From Aquipseudomonas alcaligenes_A (GTDB taxonomy: Bacteria; Pseudomonadota; Gammaproteobacteria; Pseudomonadales; Pseudomonadaceae): DNA of 64,000 bases. The stretch lies in NCBI GenBank assembly GCA_048595745.1, contig CP184361.1; one strand, 5' to 3'. The notes under the pieces were generated by a model. That model saw nothing but the letters and a program-made list of their open reading frames with translations, was not told where the DNA came from and made no database searches. Positions 16,569-25,781 of the stretch are shown in pieces (the first letter of the stretch is position 1; each line of letters starts with the position of its first letter). A program made the position numbers and the translations under genes.

Positions 16569-16952
16569 TCAGAACAGCGGGGAGGCGCGGGGGTTGGCCG
16601 AGGGCCAGGAGTAGCGGGGAGGGGCCTTGTGGCGTGGCTCGTGGGGCGGGCGTGGCGCCGGCGGGATGCGCAGCAGCCAGGCCAGCACGAACAGCAGGCC
16701 CAGGCTGACGATGGCGCTGCCACAGACTGCACAGCTGAACGGGCTGCTCAGCTGGGCGGAGTCATTGCCGGACAGATCGTCGCCAAAGCCTGCGCCGGAG
16801 CTGCCACTGGCCGAGCAATACAGCCCACCGATACCGCTCAGCTCCAGGCCGGCGTATTGGCCATGGGCAAGGGCGCAGGCGACCAGATTGCTCAGGATGC
16901 ACAGATAGAGCATCCAGGCAGTGGCGGCACGGTGGAGTGGGCGGAGTTTCAT
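16569..16952 (-). CDS. DUF2946 family protein
   Basis: A 127-residue protein of the DUF2946 family, often found beside metal-uptake and copper genes in pseudomonads. It has an N-terminal hydrophobic segment (AATAWMLYLCILSNLVACAL), a CAVC motif about residue 75, a second hydrophobic segment, and the family's C-terminal RxxPPxxSWPxxNPRASPLF signature. The ATG at 16952 is favoured over a GTG at 16970. The gene is first in the leftward copper-type cluster, 93 bases before the receptor. Function is not known; a role in copper handling is inferred from neighbours. Confidence 0.82.
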   Translation of the reverse strand: MKLRPLHRAATAWMLYLCILSNLVACALAHGQYAGLELSGIGGLYCSASGSSGAGFGDDLSGNDSAQLSSPFSCAVCGSAIVSLGLLFVLAWLLRIPPAPRPPHEPRHKAPPRYSWPSANPRASPLF

Positions 16953-17381
16953 GGGCGGCGACTCTAGCACCGGAGGGAGGGGGACCGGAATCCCCCCGTG
17001 GATGCGCCCCGATGTCGCGGTCTGGCCGCTCCGAAACGGGGCAGGCCCCGTGGCAGAGCGTCGCAGTTGTGCACAATCGCGAGGCAGGCTGTCAACTTCC
17101 TGTCATAACCCGGCGTAAACCCCTGATTCTCGTTGGATAATTTTTAATTCATTGAAAAATAAGGATTTTTTTAATTGGTGAAAAAATCGCCAGTTTGACT
17201 GTAAGCCGCGTTTCTTCGGGGTTGAGAAGGTTTTTCACCCAGTTGTCCACGGAGTTATCCACAGCTTCTGTGGATGTTTTAGAGCCTTTGTTCTAGAGCA
17301 GCTTTTCGCGGTGCTTGGCAAGTCTTTACCGGCAGAAAAAAGAGAGTAGAGTGGCGCGCCCCGTTGTCAGCCAATGCTTAC
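16953..17381. other. long intergenic region with three DnaA-box-like sites
   Basis: Divergent control region between the DUF2946 gene and a Sel1 gene. The middle (about 17130-17190) is markedly AT-rich for this genome. At 17243-17277 lie TTGTCCACG, TTATCCACA (17255-17263, an exact consensus DnaA box) and TGTGGATGT in reverse orientation, all within 35 bases. No open frame of credible coding character was seen. Confidence 0.6.
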
Positions 17382-17795
17382 ATGAAGTCTCGCGCCCTGT
17401 TTGTCAGCCCGTCGCAACCTGCGCCACAACAACGTCTGCCACTGCGCCTGGCTCTCTGGCTGCTCGATCGCCCGCGTCTGAGTCACCATGCCAGCGTCAA
17501 GCGTATCGCTGGGCGCCTGCTCAAGCAGCCGGCGCGTCAGGGCGTGGTGGTCGCCCAGAGCCGTCTGGGGCAGATGTTGTGCCGGGAGTGCGGCAATGCC
17601 CGTGATCGGCGCATCGGCCTGGAGCTGTTGCGCCAGGCGGCCCGCTCGGGCGACCTGCGGGCCCAGCTGGAACTCGGCCGGCATTACTGCCAGCCGCGCC
17701 AGCGTGAACCGTTGCAGGCTCGCCACTGGCTGGAGGCCGCCGCCGCACAGGGCTCCCACGAAGCTGCCCGGCTGTTGCAGCGCCTCAACCCCTGA
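17382..17795 (+). CDS. Sel1-like repeat protein
   Basis: A 137-residue protein, basic in its first half, with two Sel1-type helical repeats in the second half (GLELLRQAARSGDLRAQLEL and ARHWLEAAAAQGSHEAARLL). Such repeats serve as protein-binding scaffolds. No signal peptide or catalytic domain is visible. The ATG at 17382 (MKSRALF) is preferred over an in-frame TTG at 17364; neither has a good ribosome site. It follows the AT-rich region with DnaA-box-like sites and precedes rmuC by 54 bases. Another Sel1 gene lies at 34094. Confidence 0.75.
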   Translation: MKSRALFVSPSQPAPQQRLPLRLALWLLDRPRLSHHASVKRIAGRLLKQPARQGVVVAQSRLGQMLCRECGNARDRRIGLELLRQAARSGDLRAQLELGRHYCQPRQREPLQARHWLEAAAAQGSHEAARLLQRLNP

Positions 17796-17849
17796 GCCGC
17801 ACGCGGGTATACTGCCGGGCAGTTTTCCCACCGCCCGCGAGTCTGCCCC

Positions 17850-19337
17850 GTGCCCTTTGCCTTCGTTCTCGATCCGACTAACTTGCTCCTCGGCCTGCTG
17901 CTGGGTGCCGCACCGCTGGCCGTGCTGGCCTGGAATCTCCAGCGTGCCCAGGCCGGCCAGGCCGCCGAGCGCCTGCTGCTGGAAGAGCGCCTGAGCCAGG
18001 CGCGCCTGGCCCAGGAGGGCTTGTCGGTGCAGCTCGAGGGTCTGCAGGATGATCTGCGCGCGCAGCAGCAGCAGAGCAGCCAGCAGCAGGCCGAGCTGGC
18101 GGCCCTGCGCCGCGAGCGCGAGTTGCTCGGGCGCGAGCGCGAGGCCGCGCAGCTTGCTGCTCAGGAGTGGGCGCGTGAACGGGAACAGAAGGAGAGCCAA
18201 CTACGCCAGCTGGACAGCCAGCGTGCCGCCCTGGCCGCCGAGCTGCGCGAGCAGCAGGAGAACCAGCAGCAGCGTCTGGCTGATCTGCAAGGTGCGCGCG
18301 ACGAGTTGCGCGCACAGTTCGCCGAGCTGGCCGGGAAGATCTTCGATGAGCGCGAGCAGCGCTTCGCCGAAACCAGCCAGCAGCGCCTGGGTCAGCTGCT
18401 TGATCCGCTCAAGGAACGCATCCAGGCGTTCGAGAAGCGCGTCGAGGAGAGCTACCAGAACGAGGCGCGCGAGCGTTTCTCCCTGGCCAAGGAGCTGGAG
18501 CGCCTGCAGCAGCTCAACCAGCGCCTGGGTGACGAGGCGACCAACCTGACCCGTGCGCTCAAGGGCCAGAAGACCCAGGGCAACTGGGGCGAGCTGGTGC
18601 TGGAACGGGTGCTGGAGCATGCCGGCCTGGAGAAGGGCCGCGAATACCAGACCCAGGTCAGCCTCAAGGGTAGCGACGGCGAGCGCTTCCAGCCGGACGT
18701 GCTGATCCAGCTGCCGGGCGACAAGCAGGTGGTGGTCGATGCCAAGGTCAGCCTGACCGCCTATCAGGCGCTGATCGCCGCCGAGGACGAGGAAGGCCGC
18801 GCGGCCGCGCTGAAACAGCACGTGCTGAGCCTGCGCAGCCACCTCAAGGGCCTCTCGGTGAAGGACTACCAGCGCCTGGAAGGCCTGCACAGCCTGGACT
18901 TCGTGCTGCTCTTCGTGCCCATCGAGGCGGCCTTCGCCGCTGCCCTGCAGGCCGATCCGGGGCTGTTCCAGGAGGCCTTCGAGCAGCACATCGTGATCGT
19001 CAGCCCGACCACCCTGCTGGCCACCCTGCGAGTGATCGACAGTCTCTGGCGTCAGGAGCGGCAGAGCCAGAATGCCCGCGATATCGCCGAGCGCGCCGGC
19101 CAGCTGTACGACAAGTTCGTCGCCTTCATCGGCGACCTGGACGAAGTCGGCAGCCGCCTCAAGCAGCTCGACAAGGCCTACGACGCGGCGCGCAACAAAC
19201 TGTGCGAAGGTCGCGGCAACCTGATCAACCGGGTCGAGAACCTCAAGCTGCTCGGCGCCCGCGCCAGCAAGAGCCTGCCGGCCGAGCTGATTGAACGTGC
19301 CTCCGGTGTGCCGCAGCTGGACGAGGCGGGCGAGTAG
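17850..19337 (+). CDS. rmuC: DNA recombination protein RmuC
   Basis: A 495-residue member of the RmuC family, implicated in limiting inversions between short inverted repeats. An N-terminal membrane segment (NLLLGLLLGAAPLAVLAW) is followed by a glutamine- and arginine-rich coiled coil to about residue 190, then the nuclease-like RmuC domain (TQGNWGELVLERVLEHAGL, QPDVLIQLPGDKQVVVDAKVS). The VDAKVS segment fits a PD-(D/E)xK-type active site. The start is GTG at 17850. Confidence 0.94.
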   Translation: MPFAFVLDPTNLLLGLLLGAAPLAVLAWNLQRAQAGQAAERLLLEERLSQARLAQEGLSVQLEGLQDDLRAQQQQSSQQQAELAALRRERELLGREREAAQLAAQEWAREREQKESQLRQLDSQRAALAAELREQQENQQQRLADLQGARDELRAQFAELAGKIFDEREQRFAETSQQRLGQLLDPLKERIQAFEKRVEESYQNEARERFSLAKELERLQQLNQRLGDEATNLTRALKGQKTQGNWGELVLERVLEHAGLEKGREYQTQVSLKGSDGERFQPDVLIQLPGDKQVVVDAKVSLTAYQALIAAEDEEGRAAALKQHVLSLRSHLKGLSVKDYQRLEGLHSLDFVLLFVPIEAAFAAALQADPGLFQEAFEQHIVIVSPTTLLATLRVIDSLWRQERQSQNARDIAERAGQLYDKFVAFIGDLDEVGSRLKQLDKAYDAARNKLCEGRGNLINRVENLKLLGARASKSLPAELIERASGVPQLDEAGE

Positions 19338-19338
19338 G

Positions 19339-20595
19339 TCAGACCAGCAGCAGGGCCGCCAGGCCCAGCAGCAGGCCCAGGCCCATCACCGGCAGGGTAC
19401 GCAGGGCCAGTTCGCGGCCGCCGATCAGGGCGATCAGCCCGGCCTTGACCAGGCTGTTGCTCAGCGCCGCCAGGTAGATGCCCTGCACCGCCAGTTCCGC
19501 CGCCATGTCGCCCTTGGCGCTGCGCGCCAGCGACAGGGTGATGGCGTCCACGTCGGACAGGCCGGAGAGAATCGCCACACCCCAGACTCCGGCATGACCG
19601 AACCATTCGCGGGCGGCCTCGATCAGCAGCAGGATCAACGCCAGCAGGGCGGCGAAGCGCAGCGCCGGGGCCAGCTCGAAGGGGTTCTTCAGCGGCGGCT
19701 CGACCGTCTGCTGCAGTTCGCTGCCGGCGATGCGGTAGAACACCAGGGCACCGCCGGCGTAAACCAGCCCGGCCAGGCCCAGCGGCAGCAACAGGTGCGG
19801 CAGCAGCGCGGCGTTGATCAGGCCGACTTCCAGCAGCACGCGCGGGAACATCAGTGCCGAGGTGGCCAGCAGGGCGCAGGCGAGCATGGCGCGCAGCTGG
19901 CGGCCGTCATGCAGGCGCGACAGGGTGATGGTCATGGCGGTGGACGACACCACGCCGCCGAGCAGGGCGGTGACCAGCAGGCCGTGACGGGTGCCGATGA
20001 CGCGAATGGCCACGTAGGCGGCAAAGCCAATGGCGGCGATCAGTACCACCATCCACCACACTGCATAGGGGTTGAAGGCCTGCCAGGGGCCGTAACCCTG
20101 ATTGGGCAGCACCGGTAGCAGTACCAGGGAGATGAACAGTAGCTTCAGTGCGCCCGACAGCTCGGCTTCGGAAAGCCGGCGCAGGCCGCTGTGCAGCGGT
20201 TCCTTGAGGCTCAGCAGCAAGGCCACCGCTACCGCGCCGCCGGCGGCCAGGCTGTGCTCACCGGCCATGGCCAGGCTGCCGAGGAGGAAGGTCACCAGCA
20301 GGGCGATCTCGCTGGTCAGCCCCAGGTCGCCGCTGCGGCGTACCTCGCCGATGTATCCCGCCAGCGCATGCAGGCCGACCAGCAGGGCGATGGCGATCCA
20401 GGCCGCCACGCCGAAATGGTTGCCGAGCAGGGCGGCCAGGCCACCGAGCAGGCCGACCAGACCGAAGGTGCGGATGCCTGCCACCAGGTGCGTGTCGTCG
20501 GTGTCGCGCGCGCGCCAGCCGCGCTCGGCGCCAATCAGCAGGCCGGCGGCGAGGGCGGTAGCGAGGTTGAGGGCAAGTTCTGCGGCGGGTGACAT
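19339..20595 (-). CDS. MgtC/SapB and DUF4010 family membrane protein
   Basis: A 418-residue protein with about twelve hydrophobic segments. The N-terminal part is MgtC-like (GLLIGAERGWR, with THLVAGIRTFGLVGLLGG), and the C-terminal part is DUF4010 (GGVVSSTAMTITLSR, AILSGLSDVDAITLSLAR). MgtC relatives affect magnesium homeostasis or F-type ATPase, but the fused MgtC-DUF4010 group has no settled function. Its stop lies one base from the rmuC stop on the opposite strand; no terminator separates these convergent genes. Confidence 0.88.
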   Translation of the reverse strand: MSPAAELALNLATALAAGLLIGAERGWRARDTDDTHLVAGIRTFGLVGLLGGLAALLGNHFGVAAWIAIALLVGLHALAGYIGEVRRSGDLGLTSEIALLVTFLLGSLAMAGEHSLAAGGAVAVALLLSLKEPLHSGLRRLSEAELSGALKLLFISLVLLPVLPNQGYGPWQAFNPYAVWWMVVLIAAIGFAAYVAIRVIGTRHGLLVTALLGGVVSSTAMTITLSRLHDGRQLRAMLACALLATSALMFPRVLLEVGLINAALLPHLLLPLGLAGLVYAGGALVFYRIAGSELQQTVEPPLKNPFELAPALRFAALLALILLLIEAAREWFGHAGVWGVAILSGLSDVDAITLSLARSAKGDMAAELAVQGIYLAALSNSLVKAGLIALIGGRELALRTLPVMGLGLLLGLAALLLV

Positions 20596-20663
20596 CGGCG
20601 CTCCTTCGGCGCGGCGGATGAACGCATTCTAGATTGCCACACCGCCGGTCGGCTTGCCCCAGG

Positions 20664-21362
20664 TCATGCCACGTCGACCAGCACCACCTCGCTGTCCTGC
20701 AGAGCGGTGACACGCACCACTTCCTCTTCGGCGACGGCCACGCCGTCGCGCTCCGCCGCGACTATGCCGTTGACCTCGATGCGCCCACGGGCCGCCACCA
20801 GGTAGCCTTTGCGCAGGCGCCCCAGCGGGTACTCGGCGCTCTGTCCGGCGCTCAGGGTGGCGGCGGCCAGGCGGGCGTCGGCGCGGATGCGCAGGGCACC
20901 CTCGTCGCTGGCGTGGCCGCTGGCCAGGACCACGAACTGGCCGGCGCGTTCGCCGCGCGGGAAGGGCTTGCTGCCCCAGGCAGGCGCCTGGCCCTGCTGG
21001 TCTGGGATGATCCAGATCTGGAAGATCTTGGTAGTGACGTCCTCCAGGTTGTACTCGGAGTGGGCGATGCCGGTGCCGGCGCTCATCACCTGCACATCGC
21101 CCGCCTCGGTGCGGCCCTGGTTGCCCAGGTTGTCGCGGTGCGTGATGGCGCCTTCGCGGACGTAGGTGATGATCTCCATGTCGTGGTGCGGGTGCGGCGG
21201 GAAGCCCGAGCCTGCGGCGATCTCGTCGTCGTTCCAGACGCGCAGGCGGCCCCAGTTGACCCGCTGCGGGTCCTGGTATTCGGCGAAGGAGAAGTGATGA
21301 CGGGCGTTCAGCCAGCCGTGGTGGGCATGGCCGAGGGAGGCGAAGGGGCGTACTTCGATCAT
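20664..21362 (-). CDS. pirin family bicupin protein (YhhW-like)
   Basis: A 232-residue pirin. The metal-binding N-terminal cupin has FPPHPHHDMEIITYV (two His plus a Glu position) and SAGTGIAHSEYN. Some bacterial pirins act as quercetin dioxygenases, others as redox-sensing partners of enzymes. It ends close to, but on the same strand as, the MgtC/DUF4010 gene. A 6-bp inverted repeat TATCGA-n7-TCGATA lies 59 bases upstream of the start (21421-21439). Confidence 0.92.
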   Translation of the reverse strand: MIEVRPFASLGHAHHGWLNARHHFSFAEYQDPQRVNWGRLRVWNDDEIAAGSGFPPHPHHDMEIITYVREGAITHRDNLGNQGRTEAGDVQVMSAGTGIAHSEYNLEDVTTKIFQIWIIPDQQGQAPAWGSKPFPRGERAGQFVVLASGHASDEGALRIRADARLAAATLSAGQSAEYPLGRLRKGYLVAARGRIEVNGIVAAERDGVAVAEEEVVRVTALQDSEVVLVDVA

Positions 21363-21571
21363 GGTGATGACTCCGTGGCCTGGGCGCCAGATTGCGCCGC
21401 AGGGGATGGAGTGGATGATCTATCGACTATGCATCGATAAAAAGCGTAAAAAATGCGCCGTATTTATCGGATAGATAGATGTTTGGTGGCCTGTAGGGCG
21501 GGTGAGACCTGCATGCATCATCGCTTGCGGCTCGCGGGTTTCATCGGCCCTGCAGCCGCTTGTGCCGTGGC

Positions 21572-24500
21572 TCAGGCCAGCGGCAGGTGCCGGCTGATCA
21601 GGGCGCGCAGGGCCGCCGGCTTGACCGGCTTGGCCAGGTAGTCGAGGCCGGCGGCATGCACTTCGGCCACCAGTTCCGGGCGGCCGTCGGCGCTGATCAC
21701 CACACCGGGCAGTGGCTGGCCCAGGCGCGTGCGCAGCCAGGCCATCAGCTCGGTGCCGGTGTCGCCCTCGTCCAGGTGGTAGTCGACCAGCGCCAGTTGT
21801 GGCCGCACGGCCTCGTCCAGCAGGTGCTCGCACTCCAGGCGGTTGCGCGCCGTCCACACCTGGCAGCCCCAGCGCGACAGCAGGCTGTGCATGCCGGCGA
21901 GGATGCTGTCCTCGTTGTCGATGCACAGCACCTGGGCGCCGCCGAGGGCGCCGGGAACGACCTCCAGGGTTTTGCTCGTGCTCGGTTGCGGCAGTTCGCG
22001 GGCCAGCGGCACGCTGACGCTGAAGACGCTGCCCTTGCCCGGCCAGGAGCGTACTTCCAGGCGGTGACCGAGGACCCGGCAAAGGCCATCGGCGATCGCC
22101 AGGCCGAGGCCCAGGCCTTTTTCGGCACGGGTCTGGTGGCTGTCCAGGCGCTTGAACTCCTCGAAGATCACCTGGCGCTTGTCCTCGGGAATGCCCGGGC
22201 CGCGGTCCCAGACTTCCAGGCGCAGCTGCCCGCCCTCGCGCCGCGAGCCGAGCAGCACACGGCCACGGGCATAGCGGAAGGCATTGGTGAGGAAGTTCTG
22301 CAGCACCCGGCGCAACAGCTTGGGGTCGCTGTCCACGGCGAGGGCGCAGGGCACCACGCGGAAGTCCACGCCCTGCTCGGCGGCCAGCACCCTGAACTCG
22401 GCGCCGAGGGCGTCGAACAGCTGGTGCAGCGGAAAGCGACTGCGCTCCGGGGTGATGCGCCCGCTTTCCAGGCGCGAGATGTCCAGCAGGTCGGCGATCA
22501 GGTCTTCGGCCGAGCGCAGCGAACTGTCGAGGTGGCGCACCAGTTCGCGCGCCTCGGCCGGCAGGGCGTCCTGCTGATGGGCGAGGGCGGCGGAGAACAG
22601 CCGTGCGGCGTTCAGTGGCTGCATCAGGTCGTGGCTGACGGCGGCGAGGAAACGGGTCTTCGACTGGTTGGCAGCCTCGGCGTTGCCCTTGGCCTCGCCC
22701 AGCGCCTGGTTCAGCTGCGACAGCTCGCGGGTGCGTTCCTCGACGCGCTGCTCCAAGCCTTCGTTGGCTTCCAGCAGGCCCTGTTCGGCGCGGCGGAAGG
22801 CGGTGATATCAGTGAAGCTCATGACGAAGCCGCCACCGGGCATGGGGTTGCCGATCAGTTCGATGACCCGGCCGTTGGGGAACAGCCGCTCGGAGGTATG
22901 CGCCTTGCCCTGGCGCATCCAGAACAGGCGCTTGCTCACGTGTTCCTCGACGTCGCCGGGGCCGCACAGGCCGCGCTCGGCGTTGTAGCGGATGATGTCG
23001 GCGATCGGCCGGCCGACGCCAATCAGCCCCTCGGGGTACTCGAACAGCTCCAGGTAGCGGCGGTTCCAGGCCACCAGGCGCAGGTTCTGGTCGACCACGC
23101 TGATGCCCTGGGTGATGTTCTCGATGGCGCCCTGCAGCAGGGCGCGGTTGAACTGCAGGACCTCGGACGCCTCGTCGACGATGCGCACCACGTCCTCGAC
23201 CTGCATCTCGCGGCCCTCGATGGCCGCGCGCACCACGGCGCGGGTCGAGGAGGCGCCGAGCACGCCGGCAAGCAGACGCTCGGTGTGGGCGATCCACTCG
23301 GCGTTGGCGTTCTGTGCCGGGTTGAAGGCGCGCTCCTGCTGCTGGGCGAAGCGCTCGAAGCTCTGCCGTGCGCGTTCCTCGCCGACGAAGCGGGCGGCCA
23401 GGACCATCAGGTCGGCGACCTGCACGGCCAGCAGGTTGCGCGTGCTGGTCTTGTGGCCGGTGTCGAGGCCGATGAAGCGGCCTGCCTGCCAGTGTTCTGA
23501 GACGCGCGTGCGGGAGAACCAGGAGACGGCGCCGAACAGCAGCCAGTTGCCGGTCAGCGACAGCAGTACGCCACGGGTCAGCGGGTCGATCTCGATGCCG
23601 ACCGGGTAGTAGAGCAGCTCCGGCAGCAGCGGGAAGCTGTCCAGCGACCAGCGCAGGCCGCCGGCTACCAGCGGCAGGACCAGGGTGTAGAACCACAGGG
23701 CGCAACCGGCGGCCAGGCCGGCGAACACCCCGCGGCGATTGGCCTGTTTCCACACCAGCGCGCCGAACATGGCCGGCGCCAGCTGGGCAATGGCGGCGAA
23801 CGACAGTTGGCCGATCGTGGCGAGGCTGGCGTTGGTGCCGAGCAGTCGGTAGCAGACATAGCCGAGCAGCAGGATGATCAGGATGCTGAGGCGGCGTGCG
23901 CTGAGCATCCAGTGACGGAACAGCTCGAAGGGGCGCTCGGCATTCTGCCGGCGCAGCAGCACGGGCAGCAGCATGTCGTTGCAGACCATGGTCGACAGCG
24001 CCACTGCCTCGACGATGACCATGCCGGTGGCCGCCGAGGCACCGCCGATAAAAGCCAGCAGCGCCAGCGTGGAGTGGGCTTCGGCCAGTGGCAGGCTGAT
24101 GACGAAGGAGTCGGGTTGCACATCGGCCGACAGCAGCATCTGTCCGGCCAGGGCGATGGGGACCACGAACAGCGCGGCCAGCACCAGGTAGATCGGGAAC
24201 ACCCAGCGCGCCAGGCGCAGGTCGCCGGCTTCGATGTTTTCCACCACGGCCACGTGGAACTGGCGCGGCAGGCAGATGATCGCTGTCATGGCCAGGCCGG
24301 TCTGCACCAGCATGGCCGGCCAGCTCACGGTCTGTGTCCAGAAATCCTCCAGGGCGGGGGCTTGGCCGGCACGCTGGAACAGGTCGGAAAAGCCGTCGAA
24401 CAGCCCCCAGGTGACGAAGGCGCCCACCGCCAGGAAGGCCAGCAGCTTGACCAGCGACTCGAAGGCGATGGCCAGCACCATGCCGCGGTGGTGTTCGGTG

Positions 24501-25042
24501 ACGTCCAGGTTGCGGGTGCCGAACAGCACGGTGAACAGGGCCAGCACTAGCGACACGATGAGTGCCGTGTCCTGGCTGCGGGTCGGGCTCGGCGTGGTGC
24601 CGACCAGCAGGTTGACGCCCAGCACGATGGCCTTCAGCTGCAGGGCGATGTAGGGCAGCACGCCGACCAGGCAGATCAGCGCCACCACCACCGCCAGGCT
24701 CTGTGACTTGCCGTAGCGGGCGGCGATGAAGTCGGCAATCGAGGTGATGTTTTCCTGCTTGCTGATCGCCACCATCTTTTCCAGCACCCAGGGCGCCAGC
24801 AGCAGGAGAATGATCGGCCCCAGGTAGATGGGCAGGAACGACCAGAGTTCGCCAGCCGCCTGACCGACCGCTCCGAAGAAGGTCCAGCTGGTGCAGTACA
24901 CCGCCAGTGACAGGCTGAACACCCAGGCGCGCACGCGTGGCTTGAGGGGCGCGCGGCGACGGTCGCCATAGAAGGCGATGGTGAACAGGGTAGCCATGTA
25001 GGCCAGGGCAACGAAGGCGATCAGACCGCCAGACAACGACAT
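21572..25042 (-). CDS. hybrid sensor histidine kinase with sodium:solute symporter-like N terminus
   Basis: A 1156-residue membrane sensor kinase. Residues 1 to about 500 form a solute:sodium symporter-like domain with about 13 membrane segments. A PAS domain lies at about 610-720 (ISVVDQNLRLVAWNRRYLELF). The HisKA domain has His804 in AVSHDLMQPL. An HATPase domain follows (RRVLQNFLTNAFRYARG, EKGLGLGLAIADGL), then a receiver domain with phospho-acceptor Asp1087 in ALVDYHLDEGD. The layout resembles CbrA/ErcS'/PA3271-type kinases, in which the symporter-like part may sense or carry the ligand. No response regulator lies nearby, so the partner is encoded elsewhere. A GNAT gene is divergent 165 bases away. 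Confidence 0.95.
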   Translation of the reverse strand: MSLSGGLIAFVALAYMATLFTIAFYGDRRRAPLKPRVRAWVFSLSLAVYCTSWTFFGAVGQAAGELWSFLPIYLGPIILLLLAPWVLEKMVAISKQENITSIADFIAARYGKSQSLAVVVALICLVGVLPYIALQLKAIVLGVNLLVGTTPSPTRSQDTALIVSLVLALFTVLFGTRNLDVTEHHRGMVLAIAFESLVKLLAFLAVGAFVTWGLFDGFSDLFQRAGQAPALEDFWTQTVSWPAMLVQTGLAMTAIICLPRQFHVAVVENIEAGDLRLARWVFPIYLVLAALFVVPIALAGQMLLSADVQPDSFVISLPLAEAHSTLALLAFIGGASAATGMVIVEAVALSTMVCNDMLLPVLLRRQNAERPFELFRHWMLSARRLSILIILLLGYVCYRLLGTNASLATIGQLSFAAIAQLAPAMFGALVWKQANRRGVFAGLAAGCALWFYTLVLPLVAGGLRWSLDSFPLLPELLYYPVGIEIDPLTRGVLLSLTGNWLLFGAVSWFSRTRVSEHWQAGRFIGLDTGHKTSTRNLLAVQVADLMVLAARFVGEERARQSFERFAQQQERAFNPAQNANAEWIAHTERLLAGVLGASSTRAVVRAAIEGREMQVEDVVRIVDEASEVLQFNRALLQGAIENITQGISVVDQNLRLVAWNRRYLELFEYPEGLIGVGRPIADIIRYNAERGLCGPGDVEEHVSKRLFWMRQGKAHTSERLFPNGRVIELIGNPMPGGGFVMSFTDITAFRRAEQGLLEANEGLEQRVEERTRELSQLNQALGEAKGNAEAANQSKTRFLAAVSHDLMQPLNAARLFSAALAHQQDALPAEARELVRHLDSSLRSAEDLIADLLDISRLESGRITPERSRFPLHQLFDALGAEFRVLAAEQGVDFRVVPCALAVDSDPKLLRRVLQNFLTNAFRYARGRVLLGSRREGGQLRLEVWDRGPGIPEDKRQVIFEEFKRLDSHQTRAEKGLGLGLAIADGLCRVLGHRLEVRSWPGKGSVFSVSVPLARELPQPSTSKTLEVVPGALGGAQVLCIDNEDSILAGMHSLLSRWGCQVWTARNRLECEHLLDEAVRPQLALVDYHLDEGDTGTELMAWLRTRLGQPLPGVVISADGRPELVAEVHAAGLDYLAKPVKPAALRALISRHLPLA

Positions 25043-25207
25043 GCGAACTCCGCGGATGCAGGGATGGGCGGCACGACCATTAGGCTAGGGAATAGTCTCG
25101 CATGTCCTGGCCGCCGCGCCAGGCCGACCAAGGTCGCAAGCGGCTTGAGCGGCCGCGACCGGCCTGCTAGCGTGGCCGGCCGTGGTCGCTTTACCGGAGT
25201 TCGTGTC

Positions 25208-25777
25208 ATGTTCAAGCCCCAACCCGTCGCCCTGCAGCAGGGCGCCCTGCGCCTCGATCCGCTGACCGAGGCCGACCTGCCGGGCCTGCTGCAGCTGGCG
25301 GAGGCCAACCGCGCATCGCAGCAGTTCATGAGTGGCACGACCCGCCCGGACTGGTACCGCAGCGCCCTGGCCGAGCAGCGCGAGGGCCGCGAGGTGGTAT
25401 TCGCCATCCGCCTGGCCGGCGAGCTGGTCGGCACCACCAGCTTCTTCGACTTCAACTTGGTGCTGCCGGCCGCCGAGATTGGTGCCACCTGGCTCGACGT
25501 GGGCCAGCACGGCACTGGCCTGAACCGCATGATCAAGTACCTGATGCTGCGCCATGCCTTCGAGGAGTGGCAGCTGGTGCGCGTGCAGCTGAAGACCGCC
25601 GTCAGCAACCTGCGCGCGCAGCGTGCCATCGAGAAGCTCGGTGCCCAGCGCGAGGGTTTGCTGCGCAACCACCGGCGCCTGGCCGACGGGCGCCTCGACC
25701 ACACCGTGATGTACAGCATCACCGACAGCGAGTGGCCGCAGGTCAAGGCCGGGCTGGAGGCGCGCTTCGGCGCGTGA
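25208..25777 (+). CDS. GNAT family N-acetyltransferase (RimJ/RimL type)
   Basis: A 189-residue acetyl-CoA-dependent transferase. It has the beta-sheet layout of RimJ/RimL-type enzymes: RLDPLTEADLPGLLQL at the N terminus, a central IGATWLDVGQHGTGLN replacing the usual Q/RxxGxG/A pyrophosphate loop, and VQLKTAVSNLRAQRAIEKLGA in the C-terminal conserved block. The substrate cannot be deduced. The start at 25208 was chosen since the longer open frame overlaps the control region shared with the divergent kinase gene. An AraC regulator follows after 4 bases. Confidence 0.88.
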   Translation: MFKPQPVALQQGALRLDPLTEADLPGLLQLAEANRASQQFMSGTTRPDWYRSALAEQREGREVVFAIRLAGELVGTTSFFDFNLVLPAAEIGATWLDVGQHGTGLNRMIKYLMLRHAFEEWQLVRVQLKTAVSNLRAQRAIEKLGAQREGLLRNHRRLADGRLDHTVMYSITDSEWPQVKAGLEARFGA

Positions 25778-25781
25778 GACG

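Noticed and set aside
17243..17277. Replication origin at the DnaA-box cluster
   Set aside because: No dnaA, dnaN or gyrB nearby and too few boxes; treated as a regulatory or titration site only.
21560..23500. A 646-codon open frame antisense to the histidine kinase
   Set aside because: Histidine- and alanine-rich translation typical of antisense shadows in GC-rich DNA; the opposite strand has complete kinase domains.
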